A stretch of 64,000 nucleotides of DNA, from contig CANOVJ010000008.1 in NCBI GenBank assembly GCA_947570615.1, positions 43,966-107,965 on the forward strand, in the 5' to 3' direction. The DNA comes from an uncultured Lachnospiraceae bacterium (GTDB taxonomy: Bacteria; Bacillota; Clostridia; Lachnospirales; Lachnospiraceae). The stretch's first letter is position 1. Each line of letters begins with the position of its first letter. Both the position numbers and the translations under genes were made by a program. The notes under the pieces are model-generated. The model was not told where the DNA came from. It worked only from the letters and a program-made list of their open reading frames with translations, and did not search any database. Below are positions 35,354 to 43,641 of the stretch, piece after piece.

Positions 35354-36493
35354 ATGGAAAGAATCAAAGTACTTCATTTTCCAATAGCAAACAGCAAAGG
35401 CGGTATTACGCAATATGTTTTGCGTAACTGGAAGTTTATTGATAAGTCTTTGTTTCAATTTGACTTTGCAACAATGAGTAATACGTTGGATTTTTCCCAT
35501 GAACTGGAAAAGGATGGATGTAAAATCTATTATATTTCCTGTTATGCAGAGGATGATAAGAAGAAATTTATAGCAGAGTTTAAGAAAATTTTGATAGAAG
35601 GAAATTATGATATCGTTCATTTGCATACGAAGCAATGGAAGAGTTTTCTTGTGGAACAGATTGCAAGAAAAATCGGAGTAAAGAAGGTTATAGTGCATGC
35701 CCACAGTACAGGCATTGATACGCTGGAAGAACAAAAAAGACAGGAAGAAGAACTGTTACATAATCATGTATTGGAACATCTGACAGAGGATATTGCAACT
35801 GATTTTTGGGCATGTTCGTGGAAGGCAGCAGAATTTATTTTTGGAAATAGAATATTGAGTCAAAAAATTAAAATGATGAAAAATGCTATTGAGTTATCAA
35901 AATATGCATATAATCCTCAGATTAGAGGTGAGTACAGAAAAAATTTAGGGATAGCAGATAATGAATGGGTTATTGGAAATGTAGGAAGATTTGTTTATCC
36001 AAAGAATCAGGAGTTCCTGATAAACGTTTTTGCTGAAATATGTAACAATGACGAAGTAAGCTCTTCAAGATACAGGTTGCTTCTGGTAGGTTCTGGAGAA
36101 CGTGAGAAGGAATACAAGAGGCTTGTTCGCGAAAACAGGATAGAAAAAACGGTGATTTTTGCAGGACAGAGGGCAGATGTACCTCAGTTATTGCAGGCTA
36201 TGGATATGTTCTGCCTGCCATCACGGTTTGAAGGATTGCCAATTTCACTGATCGAGGCGCAAATGTCAGGTTTGCTATGTGTTGCGAGTGACTCTGTTAC
36301 AGAAGAAGTAAATATAACAGGAAATGTATATTATATTCCGTTGGAAAAAGAGAAATGGGTAGAAAATATTCTGAGGATAACGAAAAGAACGAAGGAACGA
36401 TATGATATGTATGAAGAGATGGCAGAAAGTGGGTACGATATTGAAACACAAATAAAAGTTTTAGAAGCAGGGTATCTGGAAGGTTTATTATGA
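35354..36493 (+). CDS. Family 4 glycosyltransferase
   Basis: This 379-residue GT-B transferase starts at ATG 35354, with GTGAGG upstream; GTG 35342 is in frame but has no site. The N-terminal VLHFPIANSKGGITQYV contains the glycine-rich acceptor loop. The C-terminal half has WVIGNVGRFVYPKNQEFL, LLLVGSGERE, FAGQRADV and LPSRFEGLPISLIEAQ, the EX7E-type donor-phosphate motif of GT4. No membrane helix. The nucleotide sugar cannot be told. It is the first gene of the AT-rich block, and its stop overlaps the next start as ATGA. Confidence 0.9.
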   Translation: MERIKVLHFPIANSKGGITQYVLRNWKFIDKSLFQFDFATMSNTLDFSHELEKDGCKIYYISCYAEDDKKKFIAEFKKILIEGNYDIVHLHTKQWKSFLVEQIARKIGVKKVIVHAHSTGIDTLEEQKRQEEELLHNHVLEHLTEDIATDFWACSWKAAEFIFGNRILSQKIKMMKNAIELSKYAYNPQIRGEYRKNLGIADNEWVIGNVGRFVYPKNQEFLINVFAEICNNDEVSSSRYRLLLVGSGEREKEYKRLVRENRIEKTVIFAGQRADVPQLLQAMDMFCLPSRFEGLPISLIEAQMSGLLCVASDSVTEEVNITGNVYYIPLEKEKWVENILRITKRTKERYDMYEEMAESGYDIETQIKVLEAGYLEGLL

Positions 36494-37344
36494 AAAAATT
36501 TGATCACTGGCAGATAGCATACAGAGAAGATAAGAAGGGAAAATTTAAATTGATACAAAACCCAGAATGGGCATGGGCGGCGGATCCCTTTCTGGTAGAA
36601 TATGAAAATCAAATTTATTTATTTGCTGAACTGTTTCTTTTCAAATCAGAAAGAAATGGCGTTATAGGATATTGCAAATATGAAAATGGGGAATTTGGAA
36701 GTTGGATTGTAAGTATGGACCGCCATTGGCATTTATCCTATCCAAATGTATGGGTAAGTAATGGAAGATTGTATATGTGTCCTGAATCATATCAGGTAGA
36801 AGAAGTGGCAATTTACGAGTTGATTGCATTTCCTGATAAATGGCGTAAGGTTCATATATTGCTTCAAAATGGGAAATATGTGGATAGTACTTTTTTAAAA
36901 TATAAAGATAAGGATTATTTATTTACTTATCATTTGACAAAGTCAGGTATTATAGGTGAATTACTTTTATATGAGATTTTTAAAGATGGCACATTGTCGC
37001 AGGAAACGTGTATTAGTGATGATATCGGAAACTCCAGACCTGGTGGAAATGTAATATTACATGAAGGGAAAATAATACGTGTGTCTCAGGACAGCAGAGA
37101 CGGGTATGGGCATGGATTGGTTTTCAGTGAAATCCAGAGTATCAGTCCAGCCTACAAAGAAAAGGAATTTTTAAAAATACAACCTGATGATATCAGTGGA
37201 AACTGGACACAGAAGTTTAGCGGTATCCATACATTTAATAACTTGAAAAATATAGAAGTTATAGACTTAAAGTTCACAACATACTCCTGGAAAGAAAGAA
37301 TTGCACAAAAACGAGTCAGAAAGGTTTTCACGAACAAATATTAA
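36490..37344 (+). CDS. Beta-propeller protein, GINT1 N-terminal-like
   Basis: This 284-residue protein is built mostly of beta strands. WAADPFLVEYENQIYLFAE (about 29-47) is the signature of the five-bladed propeller found in glucosamine inositolphosphorylceramide transferase 1 N-terminal-like proteins, which resembles GH43-type domains. HWHLSYPNVWV, YVDSTFLKYKDKDYLF and RPGGNVILHEGKIIR look like further blades. It is often found in polysaccharide loci, sometimes joined to formyltransferase-like domains, and its role there is not well defined. Here it stands alone, coupled to the GT4 gene. Confidence 0.65.
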   Translation: MKKFDHWQIAYREDKKGKFKLIQNPEWAWAADPFLVEYENQIYLFAELFLFKSERNGVIGYCKYENGEFGSWIVSMDRHWHLSYPNVWVSNGRLYMCPESYQVEEVAIYELIAFPDKWRKVHILLQNGKYVDSTFLKYKDKDYLFTYHLTKSGIIGELLLYEIFKDGTLSQETCISDDIGNSRPGGNVILHEGKIIRVSQDSRDGYGHGLVFSEIQSISPAYKEKEFLKIQPDDISGNWTQKFSGIHTFNNLKNIEVIDLKFTTYSWKERIAQKRVRKVFTNKY

Positions 37345-37361
37345 GTGAGGAAATTAATAAT

Positions 37362-38435
37362 ATGGAAGATGTAATTGTATTTGGACATGGGAGGTATTAT
37401 CAAAGTAAAAAGGAAAGCTTAAAAAAAATTTATAATGTAATTGCATTTATTGACAATGCTGTGAAAAGTGATGAGGAATTGTACGATGAGGGAGTTCCAA
37501 TTTATAATCCTGCTCAGATCCGTAAACTTCCTCAGGTTACAATAATAACGATGTCTGCCCAATTTTATGAAATGGCTATGCAGTTGACGGGTTTAGGGAT
37601 AGATGACACGTGTATCCGATTTGGGGTATCTCTGGTTCCCTGCTATGATGTTGTCGAAAAGACTTTTTGTGATTTAAACTGTAACATATGTATGGAGGGC
37701 GGAAAGCTTGTATTATCGTGTTCTGAAAAAAAATATATTTTGACAAATAAATGCGAATATGAAGCTGTTTTGAGAAAGATGATACGAGACAGATATCCAT
37801 ATATTAAGTTAGTGGCGGATATGCCATTGCAGCCGTTAAGCCGAAGGTTTGGGTTGGAGTATGGAAAAGCGGTAGATCGTTTCTATATTGAAAGTTTTTT
37901 AAATGAAAACAGAAAATATATTAGAGGGAATGTAATGGAAATCGCCGAGAACACATATACCAATATGTTTGGAAAAAATGTGAAACATGCGTATTCATTA
38001 CATGTTAATGGCTGGGGACACGATTGTATCAAAGGAAATCTTGAAACAGGAGAAGGAATTATTGAAGGCAGTATAGACTGTCTGATCTGCACACAGACAT
38101 TGGAATGTATACTGGATACAGAAAAAGTAATAAAAAATATATATAAATTATTGAAATCAAATGGTACTGCCTTAATTACAGTCGCAGGAATAAAGCAGAT
38201 ATCATTATATGATTATTATAACTGGGGAGAATACTGGAGATTTACAAAACAGACATTGGGAAAAATGTTTTCCAGAGTATTTGAAAGGGAAAAGGTAGAA
38301 GTATTTTCTTATGGAAATATAAAGACAACATTCGCGATGCTTTATGGTGTATGTCAGGAGGAATTAAGCTCGAAGGATTTTGAGTACAATGATGAGCAGT
38401 TTCCGCTTATTGTTGCCGCAAAAGTCAGAAAGTAG
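37362..38435 (+). CDS. Rossmann-like module plus SAM methyltransferase-like domain
   Basis: This 357-residue protein has residues 1-85 as the locus-wide module (DVIVFGHGRYYQSK, then AFIDN and a PAQIRKLP segment), here without the third Gly. From about 165, GNVMEIAENTYTNMF, IDCLICTQTLECI and LKSNGTALITVAGI fit a class I methyltransferase core: SAM loop, motif IV and the strand after it. The SAM-binding glycines are partly replaced (MEIAEN), so SAM binding is not certain. A cysteine-rich stretch (CDLNCNICMEGG, about 106-117) might bind metal. The substrate is probably a sugar or glycan intermediate. Confidence 0.6.
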   Translation: MEDVIVFGHGRYYQSKKESLKKIYNVIAFIDNAVKSDEELYDEGVPIYNPAQIRKLPQVTIITMSAQFYEMAMQLTGLGIDDTCIRFGVSLVPCYDVVEKTFCDLNCNICMEGGKLVLSCSEKKYILTNKCEYEAVLRKMIRDRYPYIKLVADMPLQPLSRRFGLEYGKAVDRFYIESFLNENRKYIRGNVMEIAENTYTNMFGKNVKHAYSLHVNGWGHDCIKGNLETGEGIIEGSIDCLICTQTLECILDTEKVIKNIYKLLKSNGTALITVAGIKQISLYDYYNWGEYWRFTKQTLGKMFSRVFEREKVEVFSYGNIKTTFAMLYGVCQEELSSKDFEYNDEQFPLIVAAKVRK

Positions 38436-38447
38436 TGCGGAGGGAAG

Positions 38448-39605
38448 ATGAAAGAAAAGATAGTAATATTTGGGGCTGGGAATGTTGGCAGAATGGTATT
38501 AAACAATTATAAAGGAAAAGTGGCATATTTCATTGATAACAATGAGAAACTCCATGGGAAAAATATAGAGGGTATTGTTATTAAAAAAGTAGAAGACTTT
38601 ATTCCTGACAAGGAAAAATATAAACTTATTATTGCTGGTTACGGCCAAAATATGATGGAACAGCAAATTGTCGGTATGGGAATAAATGACTACTCGCTGT
38701 ATTTGAATGATATTCATGGATATTATGCTACCGATGAATTGGTATTTAACCCCTATGAAGATAATGCGATGCGGGATGTAAGTGAAAGTGATTATAATGA
38801 AAATGCCAGGAGCAACTTAATGATAGAGGCGATTAATCGGGAAGTAGAATGTTTACACGATAAAGAGACTATATTCAGGCACGTTGAAATAGAAACGATT
38901 AATCGATGTAATGGAAAATGTGGATTTTGTCCGGTCAGTGTCGGAAATGATACCAGAAAACTCGAATATATGACGGATGGATTATTTCAGAATATTATTG
39001 ATCAATTAGCTGAAATAAATTATGCCGGTAAGCTGGCGCTGTTTTCTAATAATGAACCTTTTCTGGATCAAAGTATTATTGAGCGGCATCATTATGCAAG
39101 AAGGAGATTGCCTGATGTAAGAATGCATCTGTTTACAAATGGAACTTTGCTGACAATTGATAAATTTAAAGAGATCATGCAGTATTTAGATGAACTGGTG
39201 ATAGACAATTACCATGAAGACCTGCAACTGATTCATCCATGTATAGCGATTGCGGAATACTGTGACAGATATCCGGAATTGAAAAAAAAGGTGACGATAG
39301 TACTTCGTAAACCGAACGAAATACTGAGCAGTCGAGGAGGAGATGCTCCAAACAGAAAGGATATTTTGTGTATGGAAAACGTGCGTTGTGTGCTTCCGTA
39401 TCGCCAAATCATTATCAGACCGGATGGAAAAGTTTCGTTATGTTGTTGTGACCCATATGGAAAGAATACTTTGGGAGATTTAAAAAAGGAGACACTTTTG
39501 GAAATCTGGAGAGGGACTTTGTATAAAAAAGTAAGAGAGGCTTTGTATGGAGGGAGAAAAAACTGGAATCATTGTGTTCATTGTGACTATCTTGGATTGG
39601 CATGA
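38448..39605 (+). CDS. Rossmann-like module fused to radical SAM/SPASM protein
   Basis: This 385-residue protein has the module at residues 3-90 (IVIFGAGNVGRMVL, then YFIDNNEKLHG). From about 145 it is a radical SAM domain with CNGKCGFC (C154, C158, C161), the [4Fe-4S] cluster motif, and the LFTNGTLL strand. The C-terminus has CVLPYRQIIIRPDGKVSLC and later CVHC, cysteines typical of a SPASM auxiliary-cluster region. Radical SAM/SPASM enzymes oxidise or rearrange sugars, peptides or other small molecules. A sugar or glycan modification is inferred from the locus. Function and substrate are unknown. Confidence 0.8.
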   Translation: MKEKIVIFGAGNVGRMVLNNYKGKVAYFIDNNEKLHGKNIEGIVIKKVEDFIPDKEKYKLIIAGYGQNMMEQQIVGMGINDYSLYLNDIHGYYATDELVFNPYEDNAMRDVSESDYNENARSNLMIEAINREVECLHDKETIFRHVEIETINRCNGKCGFCPVSVGNDTRKLEYMTDGLFQNIIDQLAEINYAGKLALFSNNEPFLDQSIIERHHYARRRLPDVRMHLFTNGTLLTIDKFKEIMQYLDELVIDNYHEDLQLIHPCIAIAEYCDRYPELKKKVTIVLRKPNEILSSRGGDAPNRKDILCMENVRCVLPYRQIIIRPDGKVSLCCCDPYGKNTLGDLKKETLLEIWRGTLYKKVREALYGGRKNWNHCVHCDYLGLA

Positions 39606-39635
39606 AGAGGAAGAAAAGGGAGTATATCTGTAAAA

Positions 39636-40970
39636 ATGGGTGATAGTATTAAGTTTGTGATGTGGGGATATGGAATAAGAGGAAAACGTGTATATTGTAG
39701 GACAGGTAAACAGTATATAAACGCAATCATAGATAATGATGAATCAAAACAGGGAGTAACTGATGATAGAATTCCAATTATATCATTTGAGCAATATCTG
39801 AAACATTATACACAAAACATAATAATTATTACGATGGTGCAGTATGAACCTGTGGTAGATCTATTGGAGAAAATGGGGATATATCAGTATCTGTTGCTGG
39901 ATGAATGCCCTTATGAATTATATTCAGATATGAAAGAAAATATTATAGACTATCTACTTGATGATATTAACAAGGAAGATGCGATATACGGTTTGAGCTT
40001 ATATAGTATTTTATTGCAGGAAAGGATACAAAAGGAAAGGAAAATAACTATTCCGATTCTCCCATGGAACATATCATGTGTGAAAAGATTACAAATTTTA
40101 ATGGCGATATTGAATAATGTCAAGTGCGAAAGCGATATTGAGAAATATATAAATAATGGAAAAAGAATATTTGTCACAACAGATATAGATTATGACAATC
40201 TTTGTGGTAAATATGAGGGACAAAAAGAATTATTTGTTAATGCATATGATTTTTCATATAAGATTCCTTATTATTACAATTTTCGAATAGAAAGATTTAG
40301 AAATACACATAGGAACCAGAGGATTTTTATTGTATGTACAGGCCCCAGTCTGAAGACAGAGGATTTGGAAAAGCTGGCAAACGAGCATGAAATATCTATG
40401 AGCATGAACAATGTATTTCGCGTCTTCGAACAGGTAAAATGGCGGCCTGATTATTATGTAGCAATGGATGTAACCTGCCTGAAGTTTATGAAAAGTGAAA
40501 TTATATCAATGGATGTAGATAATAAGTTTATTGGCGATTTAGATATGTCTTTTTATGACCAGTGCATCCCGGACAACCTATATAAGTTTCACTGTAGATA
40601 TGAGGACAGGAAAAAAATCAGACGAACATTTTCAGAAGATATTTCGAATTGGGTATCAACATCATTTGATTCAGTTACGTATGTATGCATTCAATTTGCG
40701 GTATATATGGGCGCAAAGGAAATTATACTTCTTGGCTGTGACAATAGTTTTAATGCTGGGAATTTAAAAAAGAAGGAAAGTCATTTTATAGATAATTATT
40801 ATAAAGGATTTCCCCAAAAGGTAAATTGCTATGTAAATAAGGAATGTATTCTAAATGCATATCGGTGTGCGAAAGAATATGCTGATTCTCACGGGATAAA
40901 AATATATAATGCTACGCGAGGCGGAGAATTGGAAGTATTTGAGCGTGTGAATTTTGACAGTCTGTTCTGA
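39636..40970 (+). CDS. Rossmann-like module fused to a DUF115/MptE-like domain
   Basis: This 444-residue protein has an N-terminal module (KFVMWGYGIRGKRVY, AIIDNDESKQG). A helical linker follows, then from about 225 a DUF115-like domain: RIFIVCTGPSL, SMSMNNVFRVF, PDYYVAMDV, AKEIILLGCDNSF. DUF115 proteins occur in polysaccharide and flagellin-glycosylation loci and resemble 6-hydroxymethylpterin pyrophosphokinase MptE. Several are thought to be glycosyltransferase-like. A related domain forms the C-terminus of the aldolase fusion at 5186. Exact activity is unknown. Confidence 0.7.
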   Translation: MGDSIKFVMWGYGIRGKRVYCRTGKQYINAIIDNDESKQGVTDDRIPIISFEQYLKHYTQNIIIITMVQYEPVVDLLEKMGIYQYLLLDECPYELYSDMKENIIDYLLDDINKEDAIYGLSLYSILLQERIQKERKITIPILPWNISCVKRLQILMAILNNVKCESDIEKYINNGKRIFVTTDIDYDNLCGKYEGQKELFVNAYDFSYKIPYYYNFRIERFRNTHRNQRIFIVCTGPSLKTEDLEKLANEHEISMSMNNVFRVFEQVKWRPDYYVAMDVTCLKFMKSEIISMDVDNKFIGDLDMSFYDQCIPDNLYKFHCRYEDRKKIRRTFSEDISNWVSTSFDSVTYVCIQFAVYMGAKEIILLGCDNSFNAGNLKKKESHFIDNYYKGFPQKVNCYVNKECILNAYRCAKEYADSHGIKIYNATRGGELEVFERVNFDSLF

Positions 40971-40997
40971 AATGTGTCGGAAGGAGACTCGGATAGT

Positions 40998-42101
40998 ATG
41001 TTAAAGATGTTAGTATTCGATATAGATGGAGTTATATCGGATGGAAAGAGATATACAGACGGAAAACAGCTTGATCTTAAAACGGTGCATATGAGAGATA
41101 TGGACGCTATTGTTTTGTTGTCCAAGAATGGGTATAAGGTTGGCTGTATATCGGGAGAGGATAATGAATTTAGCAGGCAGTTTTCAAAGATAAACGAAAT
41201 TGATTTTGTAAGACTCGGGTGTAAGGATAAAGAATCTGCATTACATGAGATTGAAAATATGTACCATATCGACGCGGATGAAATTTGTTATATAGGCGAT
41301 GGAAAGTACGACATACCGGCCTTACAGTTGGCAGGCCTGGCTATTTGCCCAAGCGATGCAATTAAAGAAGTAAAAGATATTTCTGATATAATATTAAAAT
41401 GCAGGGGAGGGGAGGGCTGTCTTGCAGAATGCTACTCTATTCTTAAAAAATCCGAAAAAAGAAGTAGAGATATTATAGAGCTTACAGAAAATAGCCTGGA
41501 ACAGTTCAAAACCAGGGTCAAAGAACATCAAAGTCTTGTTGAAGAAGTATTAGAAGATAAAGTGTATTTTCCTGCTGTAAATCAGGCTATTGGGATGATT
41601 GTAGAGAGTTACAGAAAAGAGGGACAGATCTATTTATGCGGAAATGGTGGAAGCGCGGCGGATGCACAACATCTGGCAGCTGAATTAGTTGGACGTTTCT
41701 ATTTAGAGCGAAAGGCATGGGGAGCAGAGGCTCTGACCACCAATACTTCTATTATAACAGCCTTGGCGAATGATTATGATTATAGTTTGATTTTTGCACG
41801 ACAAATAGAGGCAAAAGCGAGAAGGGGAGATATATTAATCGGAATCACAACAAGCGGAACTTCAGAGAACATTTGTAATGCATTTAAGAAAGCAAGGGAT
41901 ATAGGGGTAAAAACGATACTGATGACAGGAGAAATATCAGAGCATTTGGAAATTCTGGGGTATACGGACTGTTTGTTAAGCGTGCCTTCAAAGGATACGC
42001 CGCAAATACAGGAAATACATATTATGACGGGGCACTTAATTTGCCAATTTGTGGAACAACAACTCGTGGAATTAGAATATAAAAAATGGAGATCAGAATG
42101 A
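40998..42101 (+). CDS. Fusion of KdsC-like HAD phosphatase and GmhA-like SIS isomerase
   Basis: From ATG 40998, which follows GGAAGGAG, the protein has 367 residues; GTG 40974 is in frame but upstream of the ribosome site. Residues 1-150 are a KdsC-type HAD domain: FDIDGVISDG (D8, D10), ISGEDN and IGDGKYD. Residues 170-360 are a SIS isomerase like GmhA: CGNGGSAADAQHLAAELVGR, TTNTSIITALAND, GITTSGTSENI and a PQIQEIHI helix. GmhA converts sedoheptulose 7-phosphate to D-glycero-D-manno-heptose 7-phosphate. Its stop overlaps the NeuB-like gene as ATGA. Isomerase, synthase, phosphatase and CMP transfer are thus together in three genes. Confidence 0.85.
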   Translation: MLKMLVFDIDGVISDGKRYTDGKQLDLKTVHMRDMDAIVLLSKNGYKVGCISGEDNEFSRQFSKINEIDFVRLGCKDKESALHEIENMYHIDADEICYIGDGKYDIPALQLAGLAICPSDAIKEVKDISDIILKCRGGEGCLAECYSILKKSEKRSRDIIELTENSLEQFKTRVKEHQSLVEEVLEDKVYFPAVNQAIGMIVESYRKEGQIYLCGNGGSAADAQHLAAELVGRFYLERKAWGAEALTTNTSIITALANDYDYSLIFARQIEAKARRGDILIGITTSGTSENICNAFKKARDIGVKTILMTGEISEHLEILGYTDCLLSVPSKDTPQIQEIHIMTGHLICQFVEQQLVELEYKKWRSE

Positions 42102-42934
42102 ATAAAGAACATGTATTTATCATTAGTGAAATTGGTATTAATCATAATGGCGATTTAACAATTGCAAAAGAATTGATAGATTGGGCAGTTTTGGCAGGCT
42201 GTGATGCAGTTAAATTTCAAAAGAGGACAGTGAACAGGGTATATACAAAAGAATATTTGGACGGATATAGAGAAAGCCCTTGGGGGACGACTCAAAGGGA
42301 ACAAAAAGAAGGCCTTGAGTTTGGTAAAGAAGAGTATGATGAAATCAACAGGTATTGCGAAGAAAAGGGAATTGAATGGTTTGCATCTGCATGGGACATT
42401 GATTCCCAATACTTTTTAAAGCAGTATGGTTTAAAATACAATAAAATCGCCTCTGCAATGTTGACAAATGGAGAATTGCTCAGAGAGGTGGCCAGAGAAG
42501 GAAAATATACATTTATAGCAACTGGTATGAGTACATATGCAGAAATAGATTATGCCGTAGGTATATTTAATGAGTATGGTTGTCCATTTGAACTAATGCA
42601 TTGTAACAGTACGTATCCAATGCCGAAGGAAGATGCGAATTTGCGGTTAATACCTGCATTAAGAGAAAGATATAACTGTAAAGTCGGATACAGTGGGCAT
42701 GAGTCGGGAAGAATTGTGTCGACGTCTGCCGTTGCATTAGGAGCTACATCGATTGAGAGGCATATTACATTGGATAATACCATGTATGGATCAGATCAGG
42801 CGGCTTCACTGAATGTAAGGGATTTAGTCAGATTAGTGGAAGATATAAGACTTATTGAAAAGATATTGGGAGATGGTGAAAAGGTTTTAAGTATAAAGGA
42901 ACAGGAGACAAGAAAAAAATTAAGAGGCTGTTAG
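42098..42934 (+). CDS. NeuB-like sugar-acid synthase lacking the SAF domain
   Basis: ATG 42098 overlaps the upstream stop as ATGA and follows GGAG. The 278-residue TIM barrel has SEIGINHNGD (10-19), KFQKRTV with PEP-binding Lys, HCNSTYPMP, GYSGHESG and ERHITLD, matching N-acetylneuraminate synthases, which condense PEP with an aldose. Typical NeuB is about 340-350 residues with a C-terminal antifreeze-like SAF domain that caps the partner active site; that domain is absent here. The preceding GmhA fusion and the next gene, a CMP transferase, suggest a CMP-activated keto-deoxy acid of unusual carbon number. Confidence 0.85.
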   Translation: MNKEHVFIISEIGINHNGDLTIAKELIDWAVLAGCDAVKFQKRTVNRVYTKEYLDGYRESPWGTTQREQKEGLEFGKEEYDEINRYCEEKGIEWFASAWDIDSQYFLKQYGLKYNKIASAMLTNGELLREVAREGKYTFIATGMSTYAEIDYAVGIFNEYGCPFELMHCNSTYPMPKEDANLRLIPALRERYNCKVGYSGHESGRIVSTSAVALGATSIERHITLDNTMYGSDQAASLNVRDLVRLVEDIRLIEKILGDGEKVLSIKEQETRKKLRGC

Positions 42935-42945
42935 GAGCAGATACA

Positions 42946-43623
42946 ATGAATGTGGCATTTATTCCCGTGCGGGGTGGAAGTAAGTCAATTCCTCTAAAAA
43001 ATATTAAGTGTATAGCTGGAAAACCGCTGGTGTATTGGACCGTAAAGGCGGCAAACGACTGTGAATGTATTGACAGAGTTTATGTATCGACGGATAGCGA
43101 AATAATAAAAAAAACAGTTGAAAGTTTTGAACTGAAAAAGGTTATTGTTGTAGGACGGAGCGAAGAAACAGCCTCTGATACCGCCTCTACAGAGTCTGCA
43201 ATGCTTGAGTTCGCAGACCAATATGAGTTTGATAACATTTTTCTTATTCAGGCAACTTCGCCATTGCTGGAAGCAGAAGATTTGACCGGGGGATACAATC
43301 TATTTTGTGAAAAAGATGTAGACAGCGTTTTTTCTGCTGTAAAGCAAAAAAGGTTTCATTGGGAAATTGGGAATGATGGGTTTGCCCAGCCGATGAATTA
43401 TAATATATTTCACCGCCCCAGAAGGCAGGAATTTAGCGGATACTATGTAGAGAATGGGGCTTTTTTTATAACTACGAAGCAAATGCTTTTACAGAGCAGA
43501 AATCGTATATCAGGACACATTAAATTGTATGAGATGGATGAAGCATCTTATTTTGAAATTGACGAACCATCTGATTGGAGCGTTATAGAAGCTTTATTAA
43601 AAAGAAAATTAAGCAGGAAGTAA
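42946..43623 (+). CDS. CMP-sugar acid cytidylyltransferase (NeuA family), second copy
   Basis: This 225-residue enzyme has IPVRGGSKSIPLKN (6-19) as nucleotide loop, VSTDSEII, IQATSPLL for the base and ribose site, and FEIDEPSDW at the C-terminus with metal-binding Asp. It would activate the NeuB product with CTP. It starts 11 bp after the NeuB-like gene. It is clearly distinct from the copy at 583, which uses KGNSTRLPNKN in the same loop, so the two loci probably activate different sugar acids. Confidence 0.9.
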   Translation: MNVAFIPVRGGSKSIPLKNIKCIAGKPLVYWTVKAANDCECIDRVYVSTDSEIIKKTVESFELKKVIVVGRSEETASDTASTESAMLEFADQYEFDNIFLIQATSPLLEAEDLTGGYNLFCEKDVDSVFSAVKQKRFHWEIGNDGFAQPMNYNIFHRPRRQEFSGYYVENGAFFITTKQMLLQSRNRISGHIKLYEMDEASYFEIDEPSDWSVIEALLKRKLSRK

Positions 43624-43641
43624 GCAATTGAGGAAATCGGA

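Noticed and set aside
583-43623. The two CMP transferases as recent duplicates
   Set aside because: Their nucleotide loops differ (KGNSTRLPNKN and RGGSKSIPLKN) and the rest diverges strongly, so they are independent family members and not a local duplication.
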